Source: an uncultured Treponema sp.
GTDB lineage: Bacteria; Spirochaetota; Spirochaetia; Treponematales; Treponemataceae
Reading direction: 5' to 3'
DNA length: 5,510 bases
Assembly (NCBI GenBank): GCA_905372345.1
Contig: CAJPPE010000131.1
Location: forward strand, 1-5,510
The notes beneath the pieces are model-generated. The model saw nothing but the letters and a program-made list of their open reading frames with translations, had not been told where the DNA came from and did not search any database. Position 1 is the stretch's first letter. Every line of letters starts with the position of its first letter. This document shows, one piece after another, positions 1 through 5,510 of this stretch. Made by a program: the position numbers and the translations under genes.

Positions 1-2
1 AT

Positions 3-119
3 TGGAATTTATATTATATAATCTTTGAAGAGCCTATTATGGATAAAAAAAAGATTGATTTGTCTGTCAGTTATAGGCAAATGCGGAACCAATCTAATCC
101 TTATTTAGGCAAATTTTAA
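3..119 (+). CDS. Possible 3' end of an upstream gene (partial, unidentified)
   Basis: This frame is open from the left edge to a TAA at 117-119, giving 38 codons. The visible tail is polar and basic and ends in the residues NPYLGKF. The stop lies inside the AAGGAGG Shine-Dalgarno sequence of the next gene (118-124), which is typical of adjoining genes in an operon. An internal ATG at 39 would give only a 26-residue peptide and has no clear ribosome binding site, so an incoming C-terminus is more likely than a small free-standing gene. I do not recognise a family. The alternative is that this is a non-coding leader: a perfect TATAAT lies at 17-22, and a frame this short can stay open by chance. 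Confidence is therefore limited. Confidence 0.42.
   Translation, partial: WNLYYIIFEEPIMDKKKIDLSVSYRQMRNQSNPYLGKF
17..22 (+). promoter_or_regulatory. Possible -10 box (TATAAT) upstream of the lyase gene
   Basis: A perfect TATAAT hexamer lies about 110 bases before the ATG of the lyase gene. The matching -35 would fall at or beyond the left edge, so the promoter cannot be confirmed. In AT-rich DNA such hexamers arise by chance, and this one overlaps a possible coding tail. Confidence 0.2.
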
Positions 120-131
120 GGAGGAATAATT

Positions 132-1628
132 ATGGATGCTTTAATTTTAACAGGCAAGCCATTATCCTTGGAAGATGTATACTCTGTTGCATACGGTAAT
201 CGGCAGGTAAAAATTTCCGATGATGCGGAAGAGCGAGTAAAAAAAGCCCGTCAAATCTTATTCGATATGGCCGCCGAAGGAAAGCCCGTCTACGGTCTTA
301 ACCGAGGAGTAGGCTGGAACAAAGACAAAGAATTTGACGAAGATTTTTTTGCAACCTATAACCGAAACCTTTTAAACAGCCATTGTTTAGGTGTAAAACC
401 TTATCATCCCGATGAGCAGGTAAGAGCAATCCTGCTTTTACGCTTAAATAAGGCCCTTACAGGACACACGGGAATTTCCGCAGAGCTTTTACACCATTAC
501 AGGGATTTTTTAAATTACGGAATTCATCCGAGAATACCGATGCGCTCTTCCATAGGAGAAGGAGACATAACAACCCTTTCCCACATAGGCCTTGCTTTTA
601 TCGGAGAGGAAGATGTTTCTTTTAACGGCGAAATTATGAATTCCAAAAAAGCTATGGAAAAAGCAGGTCTTAAACCTGCAAAGCTGGGCCCCAAGGACGG
701 CTTGAGCATAGTTTCCTGTAATGCGCAAGGGGAAGCGATGACTGCCATTGTCTTAAAAGAAATAGAAGATTTGGTTTATATGTCCAACCTGATATTTTGT
801 TTAAGCCTTGAAGGCCTCAACGGAGTTGTTCAATCATTAAGAGAAGATGTCAATGCCGTAAGGGGAATCAAAGGTCAAATAAAAGCAGCTGAAATGTGCA
901 GAGAATTTTTGAAAGGCAGCTTTTTACATGATCCCGATCCTGAAAGAGCCTTACAAGACCCATTGAGCTTTAGGTGTGCACATTCCGTAAACGGAACAAT
1001 GTATGATGCAATGGATTATGTCAGAGAGCAATTATTAACCACAATGAATACAACCGATGACAATCCCTGTATCATAATAGACGAACATTCTTCCTTTGTC
1101 AGTGCAAATTTTGAAATAACATCTTTGGCAATCGGAGTTGAAATGCTTGCAACAGCTTTAAGCCATTTATCAAAAACTTCATGCTACAGAATGATAAAAC
1201 TTGCAGACCCGTCTTTTACAAAGCTAAACAGGTTTTTAACGCCTCAAGACGTAAAGACCATTGCTTTCGGTACAATTCAAAAAACCTTCACAATGCTTGA
1301 CACCCAAAACAGAGGTTTGGCAAATCCGTCATCAATGGACTTTTATTCTTTGGCAGGAACTATTGAAGACCACGCAAGCAATTTACCTTTGGCATGTTAT
1401 AAAATATTTCAAATGCTTGATAATATACGCTATATTATCGGAATTGAAGCAATGCATGCAGCTCAGGCAATAGACTTGCGCGGAAATAAAAAGTTGGGAG
1501 AAGGTACAAAAAAAGCCTATTCTCTTATAAGAGAAGTCTTACCTTTCTACAACGAAGACAGAAATATAAGCCGCGACATTGAAACAATGTACGAGTTTAT
1601 AAAATCAAAAAAATTATTAAACATCTAA
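132..1628 (+). CDS. MIO-less histidine ammonia-lyase-fold enzyme, probable ergothionase (ergothioneine trimethylamine-lyase)
   Basis: This 498-residue protein has the full length and conserved blocks of the aromatic amino acid lyase (HAL/PAL) superfamily. Tyr54 in VYGLNRGVG matches the catalytic Tyr of the HAL motif YGINTGFG. QDPLSFRC (275-282), TDDNP (308-312), SANF (324-327) and IEDHAS (411-416) match further HAL blocks. The MIO loop differs: where HAL has GASGD, this protein has IGEGD (141-145), so the Ala-Ser-Gly that cyclises into the electrophilic MIO group is Gly142-Glu143-Gly144. The NGTQ block is also altered (around 195-199). A MIO-less member suits a substrate with a good leaving group. 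Ergothionase, described from Treponema denticola, eliminates trimethylamine from ergothioneine to give thiourocanate without MIO, in the cytoplasm. The betaine transporter 11 bases downstream supports this. The ATG is set by AAGGAGG at 118-124, seven bases upstream. A true histidine ammonia-lyase is unlikely; another betaine lyase of this subfamily is possible. Confidence 0.87.
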   Translation: MDALILTGKPLSLEDVYSVAYGNRQVKISDDAEERVKKARQILFDMAAEGKPVYGLNRGVGWNKDKEFDEDFFATYNRNLLNSHCLGVKPYHPDEQVRAILLLRLNKALTGHTGISAELLHHYRDFLNYGIHPRIPMRSSIGEGDITTLSHIGLAFIGEEDVSFNGEIMNSKKAMEKAGLKPAKLGPKDGLSIVSCNAQGEAMTAIVLKEIEDLVYMSNLIFCLSLEGLNGVVQSLREDVNAVRGIKGQIKAAEMCREFLKGSFLHDPDPERALQDPLSFRCAHSVNGTMYDAMDYVREQLLTTMNTTDDNPCIIIDEHSSFVSANFEITSLAIGVEMLATALSHLSKTSCYRMIKLADPSFTKLNRFLTPQDVKTIAFGTIQKTFTMLDTQNRGLANPSSMDFYSLAGTIEDHASNLPLACYKIFQMLDNIRYIIGIEAMHAAQAIDLRGNKKLGEGTKKAYSLIREVLPFYNEDRNISRDIETMYEFIKSKKLLNI

Positions 1629-1639
1629 GGAGCAATTTT

Positions 1640-3184
1640 ATGGATGAGAACAAGAAAAAAGAAATACGATGGTCGGTTTTTATTCCGGCATTTTCGTTTG
1701 TACTAATTGCCGCTATTATCGGTATAGTAAACAATGAAGCTTTAACAAGTATGTCAAATACATTTTTTGAATGGTCTTTAGAAAGCTTCGGCTGGCTGTA
1801 TCAAATTACAGTAATGGCCGTATTTATTATTACCTGTGTAATTATGTTTTCAAAACTTGGAAGCGTTAGAATCGGCGGTAAAGATGCAAAACCGAAATAT
1901 TCTTTCGGAACATGGTTTGCTATGACCCTTACAGGCGGTGTTGCAACAGGAATAGTAACTTGGGGTGTAAACGAGCCCATTATCTATTTGGGAAATGTCT
2001 GGGGAGAACTCGATGCATTAGGAATCCAGCCTGGAACGGAAGAAGCAGCCCGCTTTGCAATGGGAAGATGTTTTTATAACTGGACATTTATTCCTTACGC
2101 TATTTATGCCCTTGCAGGTATCGTTGTAGCTTACATATATTTTAACAAAAAAGAACAATTAAATGTAACTTCAACCTTGCAGCCACTATTTGGAGACAAA
2201 ATAAAAAAAGGAGTTGCATCAAGTATTATCGACACCCTTTCAATGCTTGCAATCGCCATAGGTTTATGTACAGCATTGACAATGTGTATAACATTGATAA
2301 TAACCGGCTTAAATGCTTCATACGGACTATCAAACAATTTGACAATGTTCATTGTAGTAGGTATTTTAATTGTTGCAATGTTTACACTTTCTTCTTATGT
2401 AGGTCTTGATAAGGGATTAAAGAAGCTCGCAGGTATTAATGCATACTTCTATTACGGATTGCTTATACTTTTACTCGTGACAGGCCCAACCCTTTATATT
2501 TTAAGAAATACGACAGCAGGTATGGCTGAATGGCTTCATAACTTCTGGAGATGGGGCTTGGATCCTATCGATATCGGAGGAGCACCTCTTACCCGTTCTT
2601 GGACACTTTTTGACTTTGCATTCTGGGTAGCTTATGCACCCGTAACAGGTATTTTCTTAGGACAAATCTCTTACGGAAGAACTATCAGAGAATGTTTAAT
2701 TGTAAATCTGGTTCTTCCCGCAGTATTCGGCATCGTTTGGTTCGGTGTATGGGGAAGCACGGCATTAAATATGCAGTTGACAGGTCAAGTCGACTTGGTA
2801 GGTGTAATTCAAAATTCAAATGCAGTCATGGGACTGTTTGAATTTATAAAGAACATTCCTCTTGCTGCAATACTTGTACCGGTAAACCTCTTTGTAATTT
2901 TGATATCGTTTGTAACCGCAGCCGATGCAACTGCAAACAATGTTGCCTCTATGTGTATCAAAAACATACCTATCGGTTCCGAAGCTCCCAGATATTTAAA
3001 AGTTCTTTGGGGCGTTATCATCGGTGTAGTTGCTATCGTTATGGCAGCCTTCGGCGGAGGTGAACAAGGTGTTGCCGGCGTTAAGTCTTTAGCGGCAGCA
3101 GGCGGTTTTGTCGTATTATTCATTTTTATTCTACAGGTAGTATCGGCAATCAAAATGTTCTTTGTGGACAAAATCGTAGAGTAA
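1640..3184 (+). CDS. BCCT-family betaine/carnitine/choline-type transporter, probable ergothioneine importer
   Basis: This 514-residue inner-membrane protein has about twelve hydrophobic segments (near 12-30, 51-70, 90-109, 146-168, 193-222, 233-250, 268-288, 323-342, 351-372, 403-428, 453-471, 486-508), as BCCT carriers do. Family signatures are WGVNEP (108-113), GLDKGLKKLAGIN (255-267), SWTLF (320-324), ISYGRTIRE (343-351) and the TAAD stretch (426-429). The GxGxG helix-3 motif of BetP reads GVATG (100-104). The aromatic substrate box in helix 8, three or four Trp in BetP, reads Phe326, Phe328, Trp329, Tyr332, so the binding site is changed but still aromatic. BCCT proteins move quaternary-ammonium compounds by sodium coupling or exchange. 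Position directly after a probable ergothionase suggests that ergothioneine, itself a betaine, is the cargo; this is inference. AAGGAG at 1627-1632 overlaps the lyase stop and sits seven bases before the ATG, so the two genes look co-transcribed. The N-terminus is short, without the long osmosensing extension of BetP. Confidence 0.93.
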   Translation: MDENKKKEIRWSVFIPAFSFVLIAAIIGIVNNEALTSMSNTFFEWSLESFGWLYQITVMAVFIITCVIMFSKLGSVRIGGKDAKPKYSFGTWFAMTLTGGVATGIVTWGVNEPIIYLGNVWGELDALGIQPGTEEAARFAMGRCFYNWTFIPYAIYALAGIVVAYIYFNKKEQLNVTSTLQPLFGDKIKKGVASSIIDTLSMLAIAIGLCTALTMCITLIITGLNASYGLSNNLTMFIVVGILIVAMFTLSSYVGLDKGLKKLAGINAYFYYGLLILLLVTGPTLYILRNTTAGMAEWLHNFWRWGLDPIDIGGAPLTRSWTLFDFAFWVAYAPVTGIFLGQISYGRTIRECLIVNLVLPAVFGIVWFGVWGSTALNMQLTGQVDLVGVIQNSNAVMGLFEFIKNIPLAAILVPVNLFVILISFVTAADATANNVASMCIKNIPIGSEAPRYLKVLWGVIIGVVAIVMAAFGGGEQGVAGVKSLAAAGGFVVLFIFILQVVSAIKMFFVDKIVE

Positions 3185-3193
3185 GATAAGACG

Positions 3194-3218
3194 AGCGGGT
3201 CTTCTTTGACCCGCTTTT
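3194..3218 (+). terminator. Candidate Rho-independent terminator after the transporter gene
   Basis: AGCGGGTC (3194-3201) and GACCCGCT (3208-3215) form a perfect eight-base-pair GC-rich stem with a six-base loop, followed by a run of T ending at 3218. It begins ten bases after the transporter stop. The T run is short (four T, then GTGT), so termination may be partial and allow read-through into xdhC. The start codon of xdhC follows only five bases later, so the hairpin could also affect translation of that gene. Confidence 0.68.
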
Positions 3219-3222
3219 GTGT

Positions 3223-4182
3223 ATGATAAAGATAATAGAAGAAGCCCACTCCTTAGTTCTAAAAAAGATTCCATTTGTAGCGGCAACAATAATTTTTAAA
3301 CACGGTTCAGCCCCAAGAGAAGTGGGAGCCACAATGCTCGTTACCAGTGACGGCAGATATGCAGGAACTATAGGCGGGGGAAGCCAAGAGTACGAAGTTT
3401 CAAACCATGCGGTCGAATTATTGGAAAAGAAACAGTCCGAAAATGTCAACTATGAAGTTTCAAAAATAACGGCTGCAAATCTTGGAATGGTTTGCGGAGG
3501 TTGTAACACCATTCATTATCAATACATCGATGTAACCAATAAAAAAACATTGGAATACTTAGATAAAATAATCGAATCGGTTGAAAATAATGATGTATAT
3601 TTAGTATACAATATAAAAGAGGACTTAGGAATTTCAATAGAAATAAACGGAAAGCTATATCCTTTTACCTCCGGCAGCAACACATACAAAGAAGAAGACT
3701 TATTTAAAACCAAAATAAAAAATCCGATGAAAATTTTTGTTTTCGGCGGAGGACACATAGCAAAAGCTGCTGCAAATTTATTTAAGTTTTTAAATCTTGA
3801 CGTAACGGTCATAGATGACAGAAAAGACTTTATAACCGAAAAAGATTTTCCCGGCATAAAAAAAATTATTATGGACTTTTCCGAAATTGACTGCATCGAT
3901 ATTCGAAAAAGCGACTATGTTTGTATCATGACCCGCGGCCATCAGCATGACATCACGGTATTGGAAAGCGTCTTAAAAAAAGAGCCTTATTATATAGGCG
4001 TTGTCGGAAACAAATACAAAGCTGTTTCTTATAAAGAACATTTTACAAATACCGATTTGGAAAATATCTACAATCAAAAAGTTCACCTTCCTGTCGGTAT
4101 AAAAATTTCGGCCTTGACTCCTGAAGAAATTGCAGTAAGCATTGCAGGTGAAATAATTCAAAGCTACAGGAATAATAAATAG
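3223..4182 (+). CDS. xdhC: XdhC-family molybdenum cofactor insertion/sulfuration factor for a molybdenum hydroxylase
   Basis: This 319-residue protein carries both domains of the XdhC/CoxI family. The N-terminal domain (about 8-105) has GSAPREVGATML (28-39), TIGGGSQE (49-56) and MVCGGC (89-94); Cys91 is the family's conserved Cys. The C-terminal Rossmann-like domain (about 168-315) has FGGGHIA (174-180), VIDDR (196-200), TRGHQHD (237-243), VGNKYK (261-266) and the TPEEIAVSIAGEII tail. Family members bind molybdenum cofactor, promote its sulfuration and deliver it to xanthine-dehydrogenase-type enzymes without being subunits of the enzyme. The neighbours mocA and the hydroxylase subunits fit this role. 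An in-frame TTG at 3217 would add two residues but lies in the terminator T run. The ATG at 3223 matches family N-termini better, yet no Shine-Dalgarno precedes either codon. The name follows the accessory-factor usage; in E. coli, xdhC denotes the iron-sulfur subunit. Confidence 0.93.
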   Translation: MIKIIEEAHSLVLKKIPFVAATIIFKHGSAPREVGATMLVTSDGRYAGTIGGGSQEYEVSNHAVELLEKKQSENVNYEVSKITAANLGMVCGGCNTIHYQYIDVTNKKTLEYLDKIIESVENNDVYLVYNIKEDLGISIEINGKLYPFTSGSNTYKEEDLFKTKIKNPMKIFVFGGGHIAKAAANLFKFLNLDVTVIDDRKDFITEKDFPGIKKIIMDFSEIDCIDIRKSDYVCIMTRGHQHDITVLESVLKKEPYYIGVVGNKYKAVSYKEHFTNTDLENIYNQKVHLPVGIKISALTPEEIAVSIAGEIIQSYRNNK

Positions 4183-4184
4183 CT

Positions 4185-4211
4185 GTTTGTTTTTACAAAC
4201 TCTCAAAGAGA
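4185..4211 (+). other. Two small tandem inverted repeats between xdhC and mocA
   Basis: GTTTGT (4185-4190) and ACAAAC (4195-4200) pair perfectly around a TTTT loop. Immediately after, TCTC (4201-4204) and GAGA (4208-4211) pair around AAA. Both lie in the 46-base gap, just before the mocA ribosome binding site. They are AT-rich or short and have no following T run, so they are not a convincing terminator. A weak intercistronic structure or chance are both possible. Confidence 0.25.
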
Positions 4212-4215
4212 TTAC

Positions 4216-4220
4216 AAGGA
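4216..4220 (+). promoter_or_regulatory. Ribosome binding site that fixes the mocA start
   Basis: AAGGA sits eight bases before the ATG at 4229. This supports that ATG over the in-frame TTG at 4187, which would add 14 residues not seen at the N-terminus of MocA-type proteins and has no ribosome binding site. Confidence 0.7.
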
Positions 4221-4228
4221 TAATTATA

Positions 4229-4804
4229 ATGAAAATTTCTGCAATAATATTGGCAAGCGGTTTTTCAAAAAGAATGCCGCAAAATAAATTGAAGCTGTCC
4301 ATAAACGGAAAACAAATATATCAATACATAGTAGATAACATTTCTCAAATCGAATTTGCAAAAAAAATAATTGTAACAAATGACAAGGAAATTTCACTTT
4401 ATGCTTCCGAAAGAAAAATCAAGCCGGCACCTAATGAAACTGCACATATCGGAAAATCGGAATCGATAAAAAAGGGAATAAAGGCGTCCGGATCTGCCGA
4501 TGCTTATATGTTCTTTGTAGCGGATCAGCCTTTTTTAACGGTTCCTACAATAAAAAATCTTATGGAATTCTATTGTAAAAACAAAGATTATATTATTTAT
4601 CCTAAATACGGGAATGACCGGGGTTCTCCCGTAATCCTCCCTTCTAAATACAAGAACGAATTATTAAACCTTGAAAAAGATAAGGGCGGAGCCTCTTTAA
4701 TAAATGAGAATAACTCAAAGTTTTTAATCATTGAAAACACAATCGAAGGCTTTGATATCGATGATACTGAAAGCTATGAAAAAATTATTAAGATGGGTAT
4801 GTAA
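4229..4804 (+). CDS. mocA: MocA-type molybdenum cofactor cytidylyltransferase (MobA-like NTP transferase)
   Basis: This 191-residue protein is a single nucleotidyltransferase domain of normal length. The N-terminal nucleotide-binding loop, LASGFSKRMPQNKLKL (8-23), matches the LAAGxSxRMGxxKLLL pattern, with Pro17 in place of the usual Gly. GKSESIKKGI (75-84) corresponds to the GMSxSLxxGL block. ADQPF (98-102) supplies the metal-binding Asp99. RGSPVILP (131-138), DKGGASL (151-157) and DIDDTESYE near the C-terminus complete the family pattern. MocA joins CTP to molybdopterin to make the cytosine dinucleotide form of the cofactor used by many molybdenum hydroxylases. The guanylyl-transferring MobA is a close relative, but the XdhC and hydroxylase neighbours favour MocA; nucleotide specificity is inferred. 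It follows xdhC by 46 bases and is probably co-transcribed with it. Confidence 0.88.
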   Translation: MKISAIILASGFSKRMPQNKLKLSINGKQIYQYIVDNISQIEFAKKIIVTNDKEISLYASERKIKPAPNETAHIGKSESIKKGIKASGSADAYMFFVADQPFLTVPTIKNLMEFYCKNKDYIIYPKYGNDRGSPVILPSKYKNELLNLEKDKGGASLINENNSKFLIIENTIEGFDIDDTESYEKIIKMGM

Positions 4805-4858
4805 TAAATTTCGTTTTTTGCGGATTTTTACTATATTCTAATAATTTAAAAATTAGTG

Positions 4859-4864
4859 TATAAT
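4859..4864 (+). promoter_or_regulatory. Possible -10 box (TGTATAAT context) before the hydroxylase genes
   Basis: The 78-base gap between mocA and the iron-sulfur subunit gene is very AT-rich and contains a perfect TATAAT preceded by TG. At 17-base spacing the -35 position reads TTCTAA (4836-4841), a poor match to TTGACA. Transcription would start near 4871, leaving a leader of about 12 bases with the GAGG ribosome binding site at its very end. A separate hydroxylase promoter is thus possible but unproven. Confidence 0.28.
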
Positions 4865-4882
4865 GCAGTTTGAGGTTTTATA

Positions 4883-5344
4883 ATGAGAATAAACACAATA
4901 ATTAACGGCTGTCCGATTGAAGCGGATGTAGATGAAAAAATGAGGCTCATCGATTTTTTAAGAGATGAGCTAAATTTGACGGGAACAAAAGAAGGCTGTT
5001 CCGAAGGAGAATGCGGTGCCTGCACCATAATTATGGATAAAAGAGCCGTTACATCCTGTACCGTCTTGGCCGGACAAATAGACGGCTGCGAAATTTTAAC
5101 CATCGAAGGCCTTGCAAAAAACGGAGAACTTGATATTCTACAAAAAAAATTCATTGAATACGGAGCCGTACAATGCGGATTTTGTACTCCGGGGTTTATA
5201 ATGAGTGCAAAGGCTCTTATGATGAACAATAAAAATCCCAGCCTCAATGAAATAAAAAGAGCCGTAGAAGGAAACCTCTGCCGATGTACCGGCTATATTA
5301 AAATTATTGAAGCCATAGAAGCGGCAATAAAGGAGGTAAATTAA
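4883..5344 (+). CDS. 2Fe-2S iron-sulfur subunit of a xanthine-dehydrogenase-family molybdenum hydroxylase
   Basis: This 153-residue protein is the complete small subunit of a three-subunit molybdenum hydroxylase (XdhC/CoxS/NdhS class in various naming schemes). The N-terminal plant-ferredoxin-like domain (about 1-75) holds Cys39, Cys44, Cys47 and Cys59 in the order GCSEGECGAC, then TSC. The C-terminal four-helix domain (about 80-150) holds Cys98, Cys101, Cys133 and Cys135 in QCGFCTPG and NLCRCTGY. All eight ligands for the two 2Fe-2S clusters are present. The subunit passes electrons from the molybdenum centre towards FAD in the cytoplasm. GAGG at 4872-4875 lies seven bases before the ATG. 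The stop overlaps the next start by one base (TAATG), so the two genes are translationally coupled. The substrate (xanthine, nicotinate, another N-heterocycle, or a thiourocanate-derived compound) cannot be read from this subunit. Confidence 0.96.
   Translation: MRINTIINGCPIEADVDEKMRLIDFLRDELNLTGTKEGCSEGECGACTIIMDKRAVTSCTVLAGQIDGCEILTIEGLAKNGELDILQKKFIEYGAVQCGFCTPGFIMSAKALMMNNKNPSLNEIKRAVEGNLCRCTGYIKIIEAIEAAIKEVN
5330..5336 (+). promoter_or_regulatory. Strong ribosome binding site for the FAD subunit, inside the preceding gene
   Basis: AAGGAGG lies within the last codons of the iron-sulfur subunit gene, seven bases before the ATG at 5344. It is one of the strongest such sites in the window and, with the one-base gene overlap, fixes the start of the FAD subunit. 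Confidence 0.85.
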
Positions 5345-5510
5345 TGCTCTATTCTCCTAAGGAAAAAAATGAATTATTAAACCTGCTAAAAAACATAGAC
5401 GATTCCACTTTTATAATTGCCGGCGGAACGGATTTGGTTATTCACTTAAAAAATAGTAAGCTTACCGATTACAGCATTATCGATATAACAAAAATAAAAG
5501 AATTTAAAAC
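5344..5510 (+). CDS. FAD-binding subunit of the molybdenum hydroxylase (5' part, cut by the window edge)
   Basis: Only the first 55 residues are present; the frame is open to the right edge. After a short N-terminal helix rich in Leu, Lys and Asn, the stretch IIAGGTDLVIHLKNSK (24-39) matches the first FAD-pyrophosphate-binding loop of the CoxM/XdhB-type medium subunit (consensus AGGTDLL). The following TDYSIIDITKIKEF fits the usual 'lidl..i.el' strand of that domain. Family members carry FAD and pass electrons from the 2Fe-2S subunit to NAD or another acceptor. The one-base overlap with the small subunit gene means stoichiometric co-production. The large molybdenum-binding subunit is not in the window and would be expected downstream. 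Confidence 0.92.
   Translation, partial: MLYSPKEKNELLNLLKNIDDSTFIIAGGTDLVIHLKNSKLTDYSIIDITKIKEFK

Noticed and set aside
132..1628. Calling the first gene a true histidine ammonia-lyase (hutH) of a histidine degradation pathway.
   Set aside because: The MIO triad is missing, the NGTQ block is altered, no other hut gene is visible, and a betaine transporter is the neighbour.
1640..3184. Calling the transporter a carnitine/gamma-butyrobetaine antiporter (CaiT) or glycine betaine carrier (BetP/OpuD).
   Set aside because: Tyr332 recalls CaiT, but the other aromatic box and helix-3 positions differ from both, no carnitine genes are present, and the long regulatory termini of BetP are absent.
3165..3187. 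TGGACA (3165-3170) and TAAGAT (3182-3187) as a promoter for xdhC at the end of the transporter gene.
   Set aside because: The spacer is only 11 bases, far below the usual 16-18, and transcription would run straight into the hairpin.
2809..3249. Minus-strand open frame of 146 codons under the transporter gene's 3' end.
   Set aside because: It lies opposite a strongly supported coding gene and the terminator hairpin, and its protein has low-complexity Ala, Thr and Pro runs with no recognisable domain.
3519..4302. Minus-strand open frames opposite xdhC and the mocA start.
   Set aside because: They mirror well-conserved coding sequence and show no family motif; long open antisense frames are expected in such AT-rich genes.
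4805..4830. T-rich stretch after mocA as a terminator.
   Set aside because: There are T runs but no GC-rich stem before them.
4846..5247. Minus-strand open frame of 133 codons opposite the iron-sulfur subunit gene.
   Set aside because: The + strand there encodes all eight cluster cysteines, so the reverse frame is a shadow.
1..5510. CRISPR arrays, tRNA or rRNA genes, insertion sequences, attachment sites.
   Set aside because: I saw no spaced direct repeats, cloverleaf-like segments, transposase frames or terminal inverted repeats; nearly all of the window is accounted for by metabolic genes.

Overview
The window is AT-rich, tightly packed DNA with every supportable gene on the + strand. It reads as part of a catabolic or accessory locus of an anaerobic, host-associated bacterium. 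The best fit, from memory rather than any search, is an oral spirochaete of the Treponema denticola type: gene 1 has all the features of the ergothionase described from that species. The species assignment is inference.

Layout. Positions 3-119 hold an open frame that runs in from the left edge and may be the tail of an upstream gene. Positions 132-1628 encode a histidine-ammonia-lyase-fold enzyme whose MIO-forming Ala-Ser-Gly triad is replaced by Gly-Glu-Gly, most likely ergothionase (ergothioneine to thiourocanate plus trimethylamine). Eleven bases later, 1640-3184 encode a BCCT-family betaine transporter, the natural importer for a betaine such as ergothioneine. A GC-rich hairpin with a short T run (3194-3218) follows. 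Then come a full-length XdhC-type molybdenum-cofactor maturation factor (3223-4182), a MocA-type molybdenum cofactor cytidylyltransferase (4229-4804), a short AT-rich gap with a possible promoter (4805-4882), the 2Fe-2S subunit of a molybdenum hydroxylase (4883-5344) and the start of its FAD subunit (5344 to beyond the right edge).

How the genes work together. The first pair forms an uptake-and-cleavage module: the transporter brings in a quaternary-amine substrate and the lyase eliminates trimethylamine from it. The second group builds and matures a three-subunit xanthine-dehydrogenase-family hydroxylase. MocA adds CMP to the molybdenum cofactor, XdhC handles and sulfurates it, and the small and FAD subunits carry electrons from the molybdenum subunit, which must lie to the right of the window. 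Whether this hydroxylase acts on a product of the ergothioneine branch or is an independent purine or N-heterocycle enzyme cannot be decided here. The hairpin between the two groups argues for at least partly separate transcription; the shared strand and close spacing leave a link open.

The ergothionase activity itself is already known. The less explored points are the altered substrate box of the transporter, the possible link to a molybdenum hydroxylase, and the Shine-Dalgarno-less start of xdhC directly behind a hairpin.
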